A stretch of 64,000 nt of DNA from Alteracholeplasma palmae J233 (lineage in GTDB: Bacteria; Bacillota_I; Bacilli_A; Acholeplasmatales; Acholeplasmataceae), in contig NC_022538.1 in assembly GCF_000968055.1 (NCBI RefSeq), positions 965,499 to 1,029,498 on the forward strand, given 5' to 3'. The notes under the pieces are model-generated. The model was given only the letters and a program-made list of their open reading frames with translations, was not told where the DNA came from and did no database searches. Within the stretch, counting starts at the first letter, position 1; the number at the start of each line of letters is the position of its first letter. Positions 36,246-46,072 of the stretch are shown here, piece after piece. Made by a program: the position numbers and the translations under genes.

Positions 36246-37745
36246 CTATTCTGTTATTCTATACTTTTTATTATGATATTTTCTCAAATTATACCCAATC
36301 GCTGTTAAATAAAACTCCATTTTAACATTATGAGTTAATCTTCGTCTAAATCTTCTTACTTTAAATGCTTCTTTAATCACTCCAAAGGCACCCTCAACTT
36401 GAATTGACCTTTGAACTCTTAATTCAATTCCTAATGGTGATGTAAGATTTTTAATAACCTCTTTTTGGTATGTAAGATTTTCATCATTAATCTCTTTACG
36501 CTTACCATTTGGTAATTCATATACATCATTACCTCGATTATTTCTATACAGATACTTTAAAGTATCTCCATTAGGTGTTAAATAATCATTACCTGATTTA
36601 GTAAGGTTAAATGGAAAATATGGATCTTTCATTCTTTTTTTGTCATGCGTATCTTTAGCATACATTGCATATTTTTGATAAAGCTCCATATCGTTTAGTT
36701 TTAAATAACGATAATTCGTTAATCCACCATATCCAGCATCCGCTACTGGATATTTTGGATAGAAGTCATAACTTTTCTTAAATCCTTCTAAAAAAGGAAT
36801 CAAAGTTTTATAATCACTACGTTCTTTATAGATATCTAGATGTAGGATATATTCATTTGATACACCAATTTGTATATTATACCCTGGTTTTAATTGACTA
36901 TTACGCATATGATCTTCTTTCATATGCATAAAAGTCGCGTCTATATCTGTTTTAGCATATGAGTTTCTATCATTACCCATAATCTTTAAATGTCTTTCAT
37001 ACTCTACAAGTTTAGCTAAATATTCTAAGATATGTTCATAATCTCTTTGTAAAGTAGTTTTTCTTTGACCTTTACCATATTTAAACTCTATTAATTCCCT
37101 ATCTATCTCATTAAGTAGAAAGTCTTTGATGCTATTTAAATTATCAGTGTTATATGTTTCATGTATTGGAAAGAAGATATCTGAGTCTTCATATCTTTTA
37201 TTTAAGGATTCTATCTGTTTGGTTATTTTTTTATATAACTTATCTCTAAACTTTTCAATAGAACCACGCCATGTAAAACTATATTTATTAGCCACCGATT
37301 CTATTTTAGTACCATCTATATATAATTTATCTGTATCAATAGATTCTTTTTTTATTAAGTACTTACTTAGTTCATAAAAGATTTCATCTATTCCTTTAAC
37401 TAAGTATTTATCCATAAAGGTTTTTATTGTTTGATGACTTGGCATTAATTCATCTGTAAGCCACATGATTCTAATATCATTTTTAGCAGCTTTTGCCATA
37501 TCTCTTAAAGATTGAATCTTTTCCATTTGACAAAACATGATCAGTTTTAACATTTGAACCGGATTATAACCCATACGACCTCTTGGGTCTTTTGAGCTAT
37601 TTAAGTATTTTTTTATCTCCAATTTTCTAAATACTTCATCAAATGTACGAACTTCACTATCAAAAGGAATTTTTATGTCTAATTGTAGTGGTAATTTTAA
37701 CTGTTTTGGGTTAAAATTATGTTGTATATTTTGTTGTGTTTGCAT
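36246..37745 (-). CDS. IS1182-family DDE transposase
   Basis: 499 residues. The N-terminal DUF772-like region (GRMGYNPVQMLKLIMFCQME) is followed by the DDE catalytic core: Asp144 in YIDGTKIESVANKYSFTWRG, an Asp in YPVADAGYGGLTNY and a Glu in VEGAFGVIKEAF, the last in the IS1182-type context. No frameshift is visible. The start ATG precedes TQQNIQHNFNPKQ, typical of the family. Codon use is similar to neighbours, so acquisition need not be from a very different host. Confidence 0.93.
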   Translation of the reverse strand: MQTQQNIQHNFNPKQLKLPLQLDIKIPFDSEVRTFDEVFRKLEIKKYLNSSKDPRGRMGYNPVQMLKLIMFCQMEKIQSLRDMAKAAKNDIRIMWLTDELMPSHQTIKTFMDKYLVKGIDEIFYELSKYLIKKESIDTDKLYIDGTKIESVANKYSFTWRGSIEKFRDKLYKKITKQIESLNKRYEDSDIFFPIHETYNTDNLNSIKDFLLNEIDRELIEFKYGKGQRKTTLQRDYEHILEYLAKLVEYERHLKIMGNDRNSYAKTDIDATFMHMKEDHMRNSQLKPGYNIQIGVSNEYILHLDIYKERSDYKTLIPFLEGFKKSYDFYPKYPVADAGYGGLTNYRYLKLNDMELYQKYAMYAKDTHDKKRMKDPYFPFNLTKSGNDYLTPNGDTLKYLYRNNRGNDVYELPNGKRKEINDENLTYQKEVIKNLTSPLGIELRVQRSIQVEGAFGVIKEAFKVRRFRRRLTHNVKMEFYLTAIGYNLRKYHNKKYRITE

Positions 37746-37759
37746 ACTATAATTATACC

Positions 37760-37795
37760 AAAAAACCGCCCTAGGATTCTAGAGCGGCTTTTTTG
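37760..37795 (-). terminator. terminator inside the right end of the insertion sequence
   Basis: CCGC-CTAG/CTAG-GCGG stem with T-rich tracts on both sides. On the minus strand it lies between the element's right edge and the transposase start, so it can stop asnA read-through into the transposase. Confidence 0.8.
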
Positions 37796-37845
37796 TTTTA
37801 TAGACTGTTACTTTTATTTCGTTACAGTCCCTTCTGTTTGATGTC

Positions 37846-38796
37846 TTACTTTTCTAATTTTAAATGTTTATATTTTTCTACTTCTTCTTTTGGCCAATAA
37901 GAGTTTTGTACTTCTCCAATATGTTCTTTATCTAAAAAATACATACACATTCTAGATTGTCCAATTCCACCACCTATTGTATAACAGCTAACTTCATTTA
38001 AAATATTCTGATGGTATCTTGATGATAATTCTTTATTTTTGATACTTGCTTGTCTTAAAAGCGATGCTTTATCCACTCTAATTCCCATAGATGAAAGTTC
38101 TAAAGCTATATCTAACTTTTCATAGTACACTAATAAATCACCATTTAAGGTCCAATCATCATAGTCATAACTTCTAACATCATGGCTTATGCCACTTTTT
38201 AACTTATCTCCTATACCAATAATAAATACTGTTGTTTTTTCTTTAGTTATTTTATATTCTCTTTCTTTAGAAGTTAGATTAGGATATAAATCTTCTAATT
38301 CTTGACTTGTAATAAAAAAGATTTCAGAATTAAGTTTTTTCTTAATGTTAAAATTTGTTTCAAGATACTTGCTTGTTTCTAAAAAAGACTGATATATTTT
38401 TTTTACGATACTTTTTAAAAATGAAATAGTTCGATCTTTTTTATCAATATGTAGTTCCCAGTCCCATTGATCAACATAAATAGAATGGATGGCATCTATA
38501 TCATCATCTTTTCTAATGGCATTCATATCAGTATAGAGCCCTTTATATAAAGGTATATTATATAATTCAATCGCATGTCTTTTCCACTTAGCTAATGAAT
38601 GAATAATCTCTAATTTTTCGCCTGAAACTTCAAATGTCACTGGTTGTTCTAAACCACTTAATTCATCATTTAGTTTATCTTTACTTTTTAAAAAGACGGG
38701 TGCTGTTACACGATATAAGTTCAAATTTTTACTTAGTGAAGATTCAAAAAAATCTTTTATTTCTTTAATATATAATTCTGTTTCTAATAATGTCAT
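37846..38796 (-). CDS. asnA: aspartate-ammonia ligase (asparagine synthetase A)
   Basis: Makes asparagine from aspartate and ammonia with ATP. 316 residues, close to the usual 330. The fold is class II aminoacyl-tRNA-synthetase-like: VFEVSGEKLEIIHSLAKWKRHAI near 76-92, VDQWDWE near 105, and the C-terminal motif 3-like GGGIGQSRMCMYFL. VTFEVSGE and SKDKLNDELSGLEQPV are family-typical. The insertion sequence lies 15 bases beyond its stop and may have removed the original terminator. Confidence 0.95.
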   Translation of the reverse strand: MTLLETELYIKEIKDFFESSLSKNLNLYRVTAPVFLKSKDKLNDELSGLEQPVTFEVSGEKLEIIHSLAKWKRHAIELYNIPLYKGLYTDMNAIRKDDDIDAIHSIYVDQWDWELHIDKKDRTISFLKSIVKKIYQSFLETSKYLETNFNIKKKLNSEIFFITSQELEDLYPNLTSKEREYKITKEKTTVFIIGIGDKLKSGISHDVRSYDYDDWTLNGDLLVYYEKLDIALELSSMGIRVDKASLLRQASIKNKELSSRYHQNILNEVSCYTIGGGIGQSRMCMYFLDKEHIGEVQNSYWPKEEVEKYKHLKLEK

Positions 38797-38811
38797 AATG
38801 CCACCTTATAA

Positions 38812-38837
38812 AAATAAGCACCCTATGGATGCTTATG
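38812..38837 (-). terminator. intrinsic terminator of the ldh unit
   Basis: ATAAGCA/TGCTTAT stem with U-run on the minus strand, downstream of the NAD(P)-binding protein gene and upstream of asnA. Confidence 0.8.
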
Positions 38838-38877
38838 CATATTTATATTCTATTATAGATGTTTCCTTTTGTCAATT

Positions 38878-39513
38878 TTACTTATAACCTAAAGTAAATC
38901 TCTTTTGTTTATATTTTGGATTTTCTATTTCTAATATGACAGCTTCTGCTAAATCTTGTGTGCTAATTCTACTAACGTCCTTACTATCAACAATTAAGGT
39001 ATTTTCACCAATAGCATAATTGCCAGTTTTAACAGTATCAATTACTTCTGCAGCAGGAGCTAGGTAAGTCCAATCAAAACTCTTATCATCTTTGATTAAC
39101 TCATAAAGTTTTCTAGTGCCTTCAAGGGCATCTTTCCATGGTGCAGGGAAAAAGCCTTCAACAACTGGTGTACCGTCAGCTAGATCAAGATTAGTTGATC
39201 CACCAATGATAATTAACCTTTTGTTTAATTCTTTTGCCAATTTAATGATAATTTCGTATCCTTCTAAATATCTGTTAACTGGATCAACATGATACCATCC
39301 TGGATGATATGCTGAAACAATAACATCTACATCTTTAAGAATTTTTTTAAGTTTAGTAGGTTCAAAAATAGTTTGTTGAAATCCTTTTAGATTCTTATCT
39401 TTTTTTATCTGGCTAGCTCTAGTAATAGCTACTACTTCATGATTTTTTAGCAACGCTTCATCTCTAATTTTAGATCCAATAAAGCCGTTTGCTCCAATAA
39501 TTGCAATTTTCAT
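38878..39513 (-). CDS. NAD(P)-binding oxidoreductase, atypical SDR type
   Basis: 211 residues. The Rossmann motif is IIGANGFIGSKI near the N-terminus. There is no classical Tyr-x3-Lys pair of SDRs; the pattern with DVIVSAYHPGW, LIIIGGSTNLDL and FDWTYLAPAAEV fits the atypical-SDR/NmrA-like group, such as YwnB of Bacillus. The physiological substrate is unknown. It starts 10 bases after ldh and is in the same operon. Confidence 0.85.
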   Translation of the reverse strand: MKIAIIGANGFIGSKIRDEALLKNHEVVAITRASQIKKDKNLKGFQQTIFEPTKLKKILKDVDVIVSAYHPGWYHVDPVNRYLEGYEIIIKLAKELNKRLIIIGGSTNLDLADGTPVVEGFFPAPWKDALEGTRKLYELIKDDKSFDWTYLAPAAEVIDTVKTGNYAIGENTLIVDSKDVSRISTQDLAEAVILEIENPKYKQKRFTLGYK

Positions 39514-39522
39514 AATTACTCC

Positions 39523-40458
39523 TTACTGTAGATTAGATTTATTAATAATATCTTTAATGATTTTAGCAGAGTTTTTAAAAGCAGTTAATTCTTCTTCTGC
39601 TAAAGGTATTTCTATAATTTCTTCTATACCATTTTCACCAATAATACTAGGAACACTTAAGTAAATATCATCTGTACCATAATGTCCTTCAAGGTAAGAT
39701 GAAGTTGTTAGAATCGATTTTTCATCTCTTAAAATAGCAGTACAAATTCTAGTAACAGCAACCGCTACAGCATAATTTGTAAATCCTTTTCTCTTAATAA
39801 TTTCATAGGCTGCATGTTTTACTTCATCGGTAATTCTTTGCTCAAAATCAATTTCACAATTACCTTCTTTAGCACAATATTCATCTAAAGTTAACCCACC
39901 AACGTTAGCTCTACTCCAAACAGCAATTTCGCTATCACCATGTTCTCCAATAATATTGGCATGAACATTTCTTGAATCAATGAAAAACTCTCTTGCAAGA
40001 GCAGATCTAAATCTAGCAGTATCTAATACTGTTCCTGATCCAATGACTCTATTTTTAGGAAAACCTGATAGTTTATATGTAATATATGTCAAAATATCTA
40101 CGGGATTTGATACAACAAGTAAGATAGCATTAGGATTGTATTTTGCTATTTCTGGAATAAGCGTATTATAAATAGCAATATTTTTATTGACTAAATCTAG
40201 TCTAGTTTCTCCTGGTTTTTGTGCTAACCCTGCAGTAATAATAACAATATCTGAATCTTTAGTATCTGAAACTTCTCCTGCTTTTATCTCAACTGGCGCA
40301 ACCAAACTAGTTCCATGGAAAATATCCATTACTTCCCCTTCAGCGCGATCTTTGTTAATATCAACTAAAACAATATCTGATGCCACTTTATTCAACATTA
40401 TACTGAATGCTGTTGCTGCACCTACTGCTCCAGCACCTATAATTGAAATTTTACTCAT
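39523..40458 (-). CDS. ldh: L-lactate dehydrogenase
   Basis: Reduces pyruvate to lactate and regenerates NAD+, a key fermentation step. 311 residues. IIGAGAVGAATAF is the NAD-binding loop, QKPGETRLDL (80-89) has Gln80, which specifies lactate over malate, VSNPVDI, Asp146/Arg149, and catalytic His173 in GEHGDSE. AACGGAGG precedes the ATG. Confidence 0.95.
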   Translation of the reverse strand: MSKISIIGAGAVGAATAFSIMLNKVASDIVLVDINKDRAEGEVMDIFHGTSLVAPVEIKAGEVSDTKDSDIVIITAGLAQKPGETRLDLVNKNIAIYNTLIPEIAKYNPNAILLVVSNPVDILTYITYKLSGFPKNRVIGSGTVLDTARFRSALAREFFIDSRNVHANIIGEHGDSEIAVWSRANVGGLTLDEYCAKEGNCEIDFEQRITDEVKHAAYEIIKRKGFTNYAVAVAVTRICTAILRDEKSILTTSSYLEGHYGTDDIYLSVPSIIGENGIEEIIEIPLAEEELTAFKNSAKIIKDIINKSNLQ

Positions 40459-40515
40459 AATGAAAAACCTCCGTTTCGTATACTATTATTTTATCATAAT
40501 CAGAACTTATTAAAA

Positions 40516-40542
40516 AGAAAAAGGCCTTTTGTAAGCCTTTTA
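40516..40542 (-). terminator. intrinsic terminator of ysxC
   Basis: AAAAGGC/GCCTTTT stem with U-run on the minus strand. Confidence 0.8.
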
Positions 40543-40566
40543 ATTCTAATTATTTTTATTTTTTAC

Positions 40567-41142
40567 TTATTCTAATGTTAAAATCATCTCTTGATATACT
40601 TTATCATAACCATCCTTTGTTTGACTTGATGTGATAAATATTTTTTCTGGTTGATTCATCTTATCTTTAATCATTTTTTCATGTTTGCTTCTTAAACTAG
40701 ATTTTACTTTATCTTTCTTAGTTACTATAACAGAAACATCAAATCCACCTTCTAAAAGAGCATCATACATTTCTAAGTCATCTTCTGTTGGACCTACTTT
40801 AAAGTCGATAAATTGGAATACTTTCTTTAAGTTAGGTGATAATTCTAAGTAAGCTAATAACATTTGAATAAAAGTTTGTTGTAAAGATTTACTTCTTCTA
40901 GCATAACCATAGCCAGGTGCATCCACCAAATAAAAACTATTATCCATCATATAGTAATTTAAAGTAATTGTTTTTCCAGGTGTAGCAGATACCCTTGCAA
41001 TTGATTTTCTATTTGCGATGCCGTTAATAAAGGAACTTTTCCCTACATTACTTCTTCCAACTAATACAATTTCAGGTAAATTTGTATCTGGCGCATCTTT
41101 AATATCTGTAATACTTTTAATAAATTCAGCGTGTTTAATCAT
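40567..41142 (-). CDS. ysxC: ribosome-biogenesis GTPase YsxC/EngB
   Basis: 191 residues. G1 GRSNVGKSSFING, the G2 Thr in ATPGKTITLNYY, G3 DAPGYGYA and G4 TKKDK are in order; the overall layout is the EngB family, needed for 50S subunit assembly. I chose ATG 41142 (MIKHAEFIKSITD) because GGAG lies five bases upstream; the ATG at 41157 overlaps the upstream gene by four bases and has no such site. In Bacillus ysxC follows lonA. Here an alpha/beta hydrolase gene separates it from lon. Confidence 0.94.
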   Translation of the reverse strand: MIKHAEFIKSITDIKDAPDTNLPEIVLVGRSNVGKSSFINGIANRKSIARVSATPGKTITLNYYMMDNSFYLVDAPGYGYARRSKSLQQTFIQMLLAYLELSPNLKKVFQFIDFKVGPTEDDLEMYDALLEGGFDVSVIVTKKDKVKSSLRSKHEKMIKDKMNQPEKIFITSSQTKDGYDKVYQEMILTLE

Positions 41143-41153
41143 TTTTACTCCAT

Positions 41154-42077
41154 TCATAGGCCAACTAGCATATTATGAATTCTTTCTTGGTATTCATCTT
41201 TCTTTAAAACATATGCTCCTAAATGGGGACAATCTTCGATATACCATACATCAGGTATAATTTTCATATGCTTCTGAATCTTTTTAATATGTTTTGACTT
41301 AACTATTTTATCATTTAATCCTGAAATTAACAGTGTTTTTGTAGAAATATTTTCTACTTTATCTAAAATGTTTATGTCATTTACATAAAAGCCTAGTCTT
41401 TTTTTGGCAATTCGTCCAATAAATAGGGTGAATAAAAATGTAATTGGTTGAACAATATATGGGATATTATCTTTCATATTATCCTTTAATCGTCCATAAG
41501 GAGAGTCAGCTATTATCCCAGAAACAGGATAAACACTGCCTATCCATAAAGCAATAACAGATCCCATTGAACATCCGTGAACATAAACTTGGTAATCATG
41601 TTCAGCTCTTAGACTTTGTATTAAATTAATAATATACTTATGATCATAATAACCAAAATTAATGTATTCTGAATCTGATTGACCGTGACCAAGTAGTTCT
41701 ACTAATAAGACATCTACATTTTCTTTTTCATAGTAATAGTTCGCCATACTATTAAGTTGTTTTTTGTTTGCCCGATAGCCATGGATTAAAACAACCAGTT
41801 GAGATGATTTTTTTTCATGACCGATATAAAATGCATTGGCATTTCCAAACTTTGTTTCAATCCAAAGATGTTCTTTAGTGATATTTTCTAACCATGCAGC
41901 ATTTTCTTTTTCTAAAACTTGCATAATTTTTATATCAGGTTGTAATCTTTTAGGAATTAACTTGTCTGAATTAGAACTTACATCTCTACCAAATATAAGT
42001 TTGAACAGAATCTGTGAAGTAATAAAAAATGCTAATAAACTGACTAATATACCTACGGTTACATAAATTGCTGTCAT
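41154..42077 (-). CDS. membrane-anchored alpha/beta hydrolase
   Basis: 307 residues. One N-terminal membrane helix (about 3-27) is followed by an alpha/beta-hydrolase fold: VVLIHGYRANKK (oxyanion loop), LLGHGQSD, GCSMGS with nucleophile Ser170, then the acid in LLISGLNDKIV and the His in ECPHLG-like DCPHLGAY. Resembles YqkD-type hydrolases of Firmicutes; the substrate is unknown. It lies between lon and ysxC on the same strand and ends over the ysxC ribosome site, so it is probably co-transcribed with ysxC. Confidence 0.82.
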   Translation of the reverse strand: MTAIYVTVGILVSLLAFFITSQILFKLIFGRDVSSNSDKLIPKRLQPDIKIMQVLEKENAAWLENITKEHLWIETKFGNANAFYIGHEKKSSQLVVLIHGYRANKKQLNSMANYYYEKENVDVLLVELLGHGQSDSEYINFGYYDHKYIINLIQSLRAEHDYQVYVHGCSMGSVIALWIGSVYPVSGIIADSPYGRLKDNMKDNIPYIVQPITFLFTLFIGRIAKKRLGFYVNDINILDKVENISTKTLLISGLNDKIVKSKHIKKIQKHMKIIPDVWYIEDCPHLGAYVLKKDEYQERIHNMLVGL

Positions 42078-42161
42078 AATTGCTTAATATTCCTCCGTTG
42101 TGTTTATTAGTCTTATTATAAGACAAATTATTTTTTTTTCAAAATATTTGAATATGAAAAA

Positions 42162-42194
42162 AGATACAATTATATTTTTATTATAATCGTATCT
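42162..42194 (-). terminator. intrinsic terminator of lon
   Basis: AGATAC..TATA stem (14 bp with one G-U) around an ATTTTT loop and U-run on the minus strand, just after the lon stop. Confidence 0.8.
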
Positions 42195-42205
42195 ATCATT
42201 TTCAG

Positions 42206-44518
42206 TTAGACAAATGCTTTACCAAATACGTCATTTACGTTTTCTACTGGAATAATTTCTAAGACATTTCTTACTTCTTCTGGAATATCTTCAATGTCTC
42301 TTACATTATCTTTTGGAATTAAAATAGTATTTAGACCACTTCTATGTGCAGCGATTGCTTTTTCTTTTAATCCACCAATTGGTAAGACATAACCTCTTAG
42401 TGTAATTTCACCAGTCATTCCTAAATCTTTTCTGACATATTTATGGCTAACGGCTGACATAATAGCAGTTGCCATAGTAATACCTGCAGATGGACCGTCT
42501 TTTGGAATTGCACCTTCTGGCACGTGAACGTGGAAATCATTTTCATTAAATATTTGAGAATCAATATTAAATTCTGCAGCATGTGATTTTACAAAGCTTA
42601 GTGCTGTAATTGCACTTTCTTTCATCACATCGCCTAATTTACCGGTTAAAACAAGTTGTCCTTTACCTTTGTAATAAGTAACTTCAACTGGTAATGTGTC
42701 TCCACCAAATGCTGTATAAGCTAATCCGGTTGCTACACCAATTTGTTGTTTTTCATCAGCTAAGTTATGAACAAATCTTGGTTTTCCAATATAATTTTCA
42801 ATGTTTTGTCTAGTAATTCCAACTGATGTTGCTTTTTTCATTAAGATTTCTTTAACAACTTTTCTAATAAGAGCACCAATGTATCTATTTAATTCACGAA
42901 CACCAGCTTCTCTTGTGTAGTGTCTAACAATAAAGTATAAACTTTCTTCATCAATTGTAAATTCCTTTTCAGTGATTCCGTGAGCTTTTAATTGTTTTTT
43001 CAATAAGTGTTGTCTTGCGATTTCTACTTTTTCATGTTCTGTGTATGAACTTAATTCAACAATTTCCATTCTATCTCTTAATGGAGCTGGAACGTTTTCA
43101 AGGTAATTTGCAGTTGTAATAAATAATACTTGAGATAAATCGTAAGATTCTTCTAAATAGTGGTCACTAAATTTAGAATTTTGTTCTGGATCTAGAACTT
43201 CTAACATAGCTGAAGCTGGATCTCCTTTGTAATCAGATGCCATTTTATCAATTTCATCTAATAAAAATACTGGATTAACTGTTCCTGCATCTTTCATTCC
43301 TTTTAGAATTCTACCAGGCATAGCTCCAACATAAGTACGTCTGTGTCCTCTTATTTCAGATTCATCTTTAACTCCACCAAGAGATTGTTTAACAAACTTA
43401 CGTCCTAAACTTTCAGCAATTGATGTAGCTAATGAAGTTTTACCTACTCCTGGAGGCCCTGCAAGACATAAAATGGTTTGTGGATTTTTACCAGTCATCA
43501 TTTTAACTGCTAAGTATTCAATAATTCTATCTTTAACTTTTTCTAGTCCATAGTGATTTTCATCTAATTTTTGTTGAACTTTTTCTAAATCATTTAAATC
43601 CTTACTTGCTTTTTTCCATGGTAATGCAACTAAAAAATCCAAATAAGTTTTAATAATTGTTGATTCTGCCATAGCAGATGGAGTAGATTGATATCTTGAT
43701 AACTCTTGTAAAGCTTTTTCCTCAATTTCTTTAGGCATCTTAGCTTTTTTAATTTGTTCTCTTAATTCTTCAATTTCGTCTTCTTTTTTAGCTTTGTCAC
43801 CTAATTCATTTTGAATAGCACGCATTTTTTCTCTTAAGTAGTACTCTTTTTGACTTTCATCAATAGAGCGCTTAACATCTTCATTAATACGTTGTTCTAA
43901 ATCAGCAATCATAGCTTGTTTATGGATATCTTCTAAAATAAGTTTTAATCTAACATTTAAATTAAGTTCACTTAAGTATTTATATTTTTCTTGATCTGCT
44001 ATTTTAAGATTATAAGCAATCATATCAGCAACTTTATCTGATGTAAGACCGTTTTGAATTTGTTCTATGACAGTTGATCCATTTTGTAACATTTGACTTG
44101 GGTTATTAACTAACTCTTGTGCAATCATCTTCACTAAAGTTAATTCCTCATCAACATCACCTTGTATAGTTTGGACTTCTTCATAGTCAGCCACAAAATA
44201 TGGATCAGTTAAAAAGTATTCTTTTACTTTAACACGTGAAACAATATTAAATTTAACTTTATAATTATTATTAGGAAGTTTAATTTTCATTGCTACTTTG
44301 GCTAAAACTCCATAAGCTTCAATATCCTCAATAGTTGGATTTTCAATTAGTGGATTTTTTTGTACTAAAACTAGTACATACGATCCAAATCCTTTTTCAG
44401 CTTCTTCTACTGCTTTTAGGGATAATTTACGGCCTACTTCAATTCTAAAATCATTATTTGGTATTGGTACAACGCCACGCACTACAACAGCCGGTAAACT
44501 TTTTTGTATTTCTTCCAT
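42206..44518 (-). CDS. lon: ATP-dependent protease Lon
   Basis: 770 residues, full length. An N-terminal LAN substrate-binding domain (about 1-200) and a coiled coil precede Walker [12 protein letters not shown], Walker [12 protein letters not shown], sensor and arginine residues, and the C-terminal protease domain with the Ser of PKDGPSAGI and a Lys in [12 protein letters not shown] as the Ser-Lys dyad. It degrades damaged and regulatory proteins. The promoter carries a CIRCE-like inverted repeat, so heat control by HrcA is likely. Confidence 0.97.
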   Translation of the reverse strand: MEEIQKSLPAVVVRGVVPIPNNDFRIEVGRKLSLKAVEEAEKGFGSYVLVLVQKNPLIENPTIEDIEAYGVLAKVAMKIKLPNNNYKVKFNIVSRVKVKEYFLTDPYFVADYEEVQTIQGDVDEELTLVKMIAQELVNNPSQMLQNGSTVIEQIQNGLTSDKVADMIAYNLKIADQEKYKYLSELNLNVRLKLILEDIHKQAMIADLEQRINEDVKRSIDESQKEYYLREKMRAIQNELGDKAKKEDEIEELREQIKKAKMPKEIEEKALQELSRYQSTPSAMAESTIIKTYLDFLVALPWKKASKDLNDLEKVQQKLDENHYGLEKVKDRIIEYLAVKMMTGKNPQTILCLAGPPGVGKTSLATSIAESLGRKFVKQSLGGVKDESEIRGHRRTYVGAMPGRILKGMKDAGTVNPVFLLDEIDKMASDYKGDPASAMLEVLDPEQNSKFSDHYLEESYDLSQVLFITTANYLENVPAPLRDRMEIVELSSYTEHEKVEIARQHLLKKQLKAHGITEKEFTIDEESLYFIVRHYTREAGVRELNRYIGALIRKVVKEILMKKATSVGITRQNIENYIGKPRFVHNLADEKQQIGVATGLAYTAFGGDTLPVEVTYYKGKGQLVLTGKLGDVMKESAITALSFVKSHAAEFNIDSQIFNENDFHVHVPEGAIPKDGPSAGITMATAIMSAVSHKYVRKDLGMTGEITLRGYVLPIGGLKEKAIAAHRSGLNTILIPKDNVRDIEDIPEEVRNVLEIIPVENVNDVFGKAFV

Positions 44519-44549
44519 GTTTTCACATCCCTTCGACTTTCTAGTTACT

Positions 44550-44577
44550 ATTATAGCATGTTATAAATAATTTGCAA
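44550..44577 (-). promoter_or_regulatory. promoter of lon
   Basis: Minus strand -35 TTGCAA (44572-44577) and extended -10 TGCTATAAT (hexamer 44550-44555), spacer 16 bp. Confidence 0.75.
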
Positions 44578-44597
44578 TCAATATGATAGAGTGCCAA
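44571..44597 (-). promoter_or_regulatory. CIRCE-like HrcA operator at lon
   Basis: Minus strand TTGGCACTC - 9 bp - GATTGCAAA against consensus TTAGCACTC - 9 bp - GAGTGCTAA: 8 of 9 and 7 of 9 positions match with exact spacing. It overlaps the -35 hexamer of lon. CIRCE control of lon is known in mycoplasmas. Confidence 0.7.
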
Positions 44598-44626
44598 TTA
44601 CTTTTTTTGCTATTTTTGTAAAAATA

Positions 44627-44650
44627 AGGGAACAATTAAGTTCCCTTTAA
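44627..44650 (-). terminator. intrinsic terminator of tig
   Basis: AAGGGAAC/GTTCCCTT stem with U-run on the minus strand. Confidence 0.87.
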
Positions 44651-44656
44651 GTTTTA

Positions 44657-45943
44657 TTACTTTTGAACTGCTGAATCAACCATAAAGTCTACTGCTTTTT
44701 GGAAAACAACATCTCTTTCAACTAGGTCATTTGTTACATATTTTTTAATTTCTTCAAGTGACATATTATATTGATTAGCAAGACTTTCGTATCTTTCACT
44801 TAATTCTTGTTCTGTTGCTTTTAAAGCTTCTTTTTTACCAACAGCTTCAATTACTAATGATTGATTAACGCGTTTTGTCGCTTGTTCTAATGCTTGTTGT
44901 TCAAATATTTCTTTTGTTAATCCAGATAATTGAATAAATGTATCTAAATCTAATTGATATTGTTTAGCTTGTGCTTCAACATTTTGTTTGAAGTAATCAA
45001 TTTCAGTATCAATCATTTCTTTTGGAACATCTACTTTAGCATTAGCAACTGCTTTATCAATTACTTCATCAATTAATTGATTTTTCGCTTGTGCAGCTTT
45101 ATTAGTTTCTAATGATTTTCTGATTTCTGCATTTAATGCTTCAACAGTTTCTACATTTGGACGGTTTAAAGTTTTAACCCATTCATCTGTAAGTTCAGCA
45201 CCTTTTTTAACTTTAATTTCATGTAAAGTTACTTTAAATACTGCTTTTTTACCTGCTAAATTTTCTGCATGGTATTCTGTAGGGAATGTTACATCAACAT
45301 CTTTACTAGCACCTACTTCTAAGCCAACCATTCCTTCTTCAAATCCTGGAATAAATTGACCTGATCCGATTTCTAAACTAAAGTTTTCTGCTTTACCACC
45401 ATCAAATGCTTCACCATCTACAAATCCTTCAAAATCAAAAATTGCAGTGTCTCCATTTTCAAGGCTACCAGTTTCTTTTACTTCTAAGACTGCGTTTTGT
45501 TCTAATAAAGCTTTAACTTCTTTTTCAACATCAGCATCTGTTACAGTTGCATCGACTTTAGCAACTTCTAACCCTTTATATTGTCCTAATTCAACTTCTG
45601 GTTTAATTGCTACTTCTAATGCAAAGCTAAATGATTCTTCACGTTTAATACTTGCAAAGTCTAAGTCAACAACTTGAGGTTGTCCAACAACTTCGATTTC
45701 TTTATTGCTTAATACTTCATCAAATTTATGACCAATTACATGGTTTAAAGCATCTTCATATAAACTTTCAACACCAAATTTTTGTTCAAATATATTTCTT
45801 GGAACGTGACCTTTTCTAAATCCTTTTACTTCTACAGTTTCTTTTGCATGGTCAAATGCATGGTCTAAACCGTGTTCAAATTCTGCTGGTGTAACATCAA
45901 ATGTTACTTTAACACGGTTATTACTTATTTTTTCTAATTTCAT
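44657..45943 (-). CDS. tig: trigger factor
   Basis: 428 residues. The N-terminal ribosome-binding domain contains GFRKGHVPRNIFEQKFG, the ribosome-docking GFRxGxxP signature (residues 43-48). An FKBP-type prolyl isomerase domain spans about 150-240 (GDTAIFDFEGFVDGEAFDGG), and a helical C-terminal domain follows. It chaperones nascent chains. ATG 45943 follows AAGGAGG. A TTG one codon earlier is in frame but unnecessary. It is a single-gene unit upstream of lon on the same strand. Confidence 0.96.
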   Translation of the reverse strand: MKLEKISNNRVKVTFDVTPAEFEHGLDHAFDHAKETVEVKGFRKGHVPRNIFEQKFGVESLYEDALNHVIGHKFDEVLSNKEIEVVGQPQVVDLDFASIKREESFSFALEVAIKPEVELGQYKGLEVAKVDATVTDADVEKEVKALLEQNAVLEVKETGSLENGDTAIFDFEGFVDGEAFDGGKAENFSLEIGSGQFIPGFEEGMVGLEVGASKDVDVTFPTEYHAENLAGKKAVFKVTLHEIKVKKGAELTDEWVKTLNRPNVETVEALNAEIRKSLETNKAAQAKNQLIDEVIDKAVANAKVDVPKEMIDTEIDYFKQNVEAQAKQYQLDLDTFIQLSGLTKEIFEQQALEQATKRVNQSLVIEAVGKKEALKATEQELSERYESLANQYNMSLEEIKKYVTNDLVERDVVFQKAVDFMVDSAVQK

Positions 45944-46072
45944 CAAATGAATCCTCCTTGTATATTTACGTTTTTAATTATAACATAGTTTTTAAAAGAA
46001 AAAAGAAATATATTCCTAAAACTTCAAAACTAATGATATAATAGTTAGAGAGACAATAAATGAGGGCATTTT

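Larger units (their letters stand above)
36089..37831 (-). mobile_element. IS1182-family insertion sequence, about 1743 bp
   Basis: One transposase gene bounded by imperfect inverted repeats: left end GGAGCTGTAAAGAAATGAAG and right end (reverse complement) GGGACTGTAACGAAATAAAA, about 18 of 23 positions alike. I see no clear target-site duplication. Each end has a hairpin terminator with U-run oriented to stop transcription entering from outside (36123-36146 on plus, 37760-37795 on minus). The transposase is intact, so the element may be active. Confidence 0.82.
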
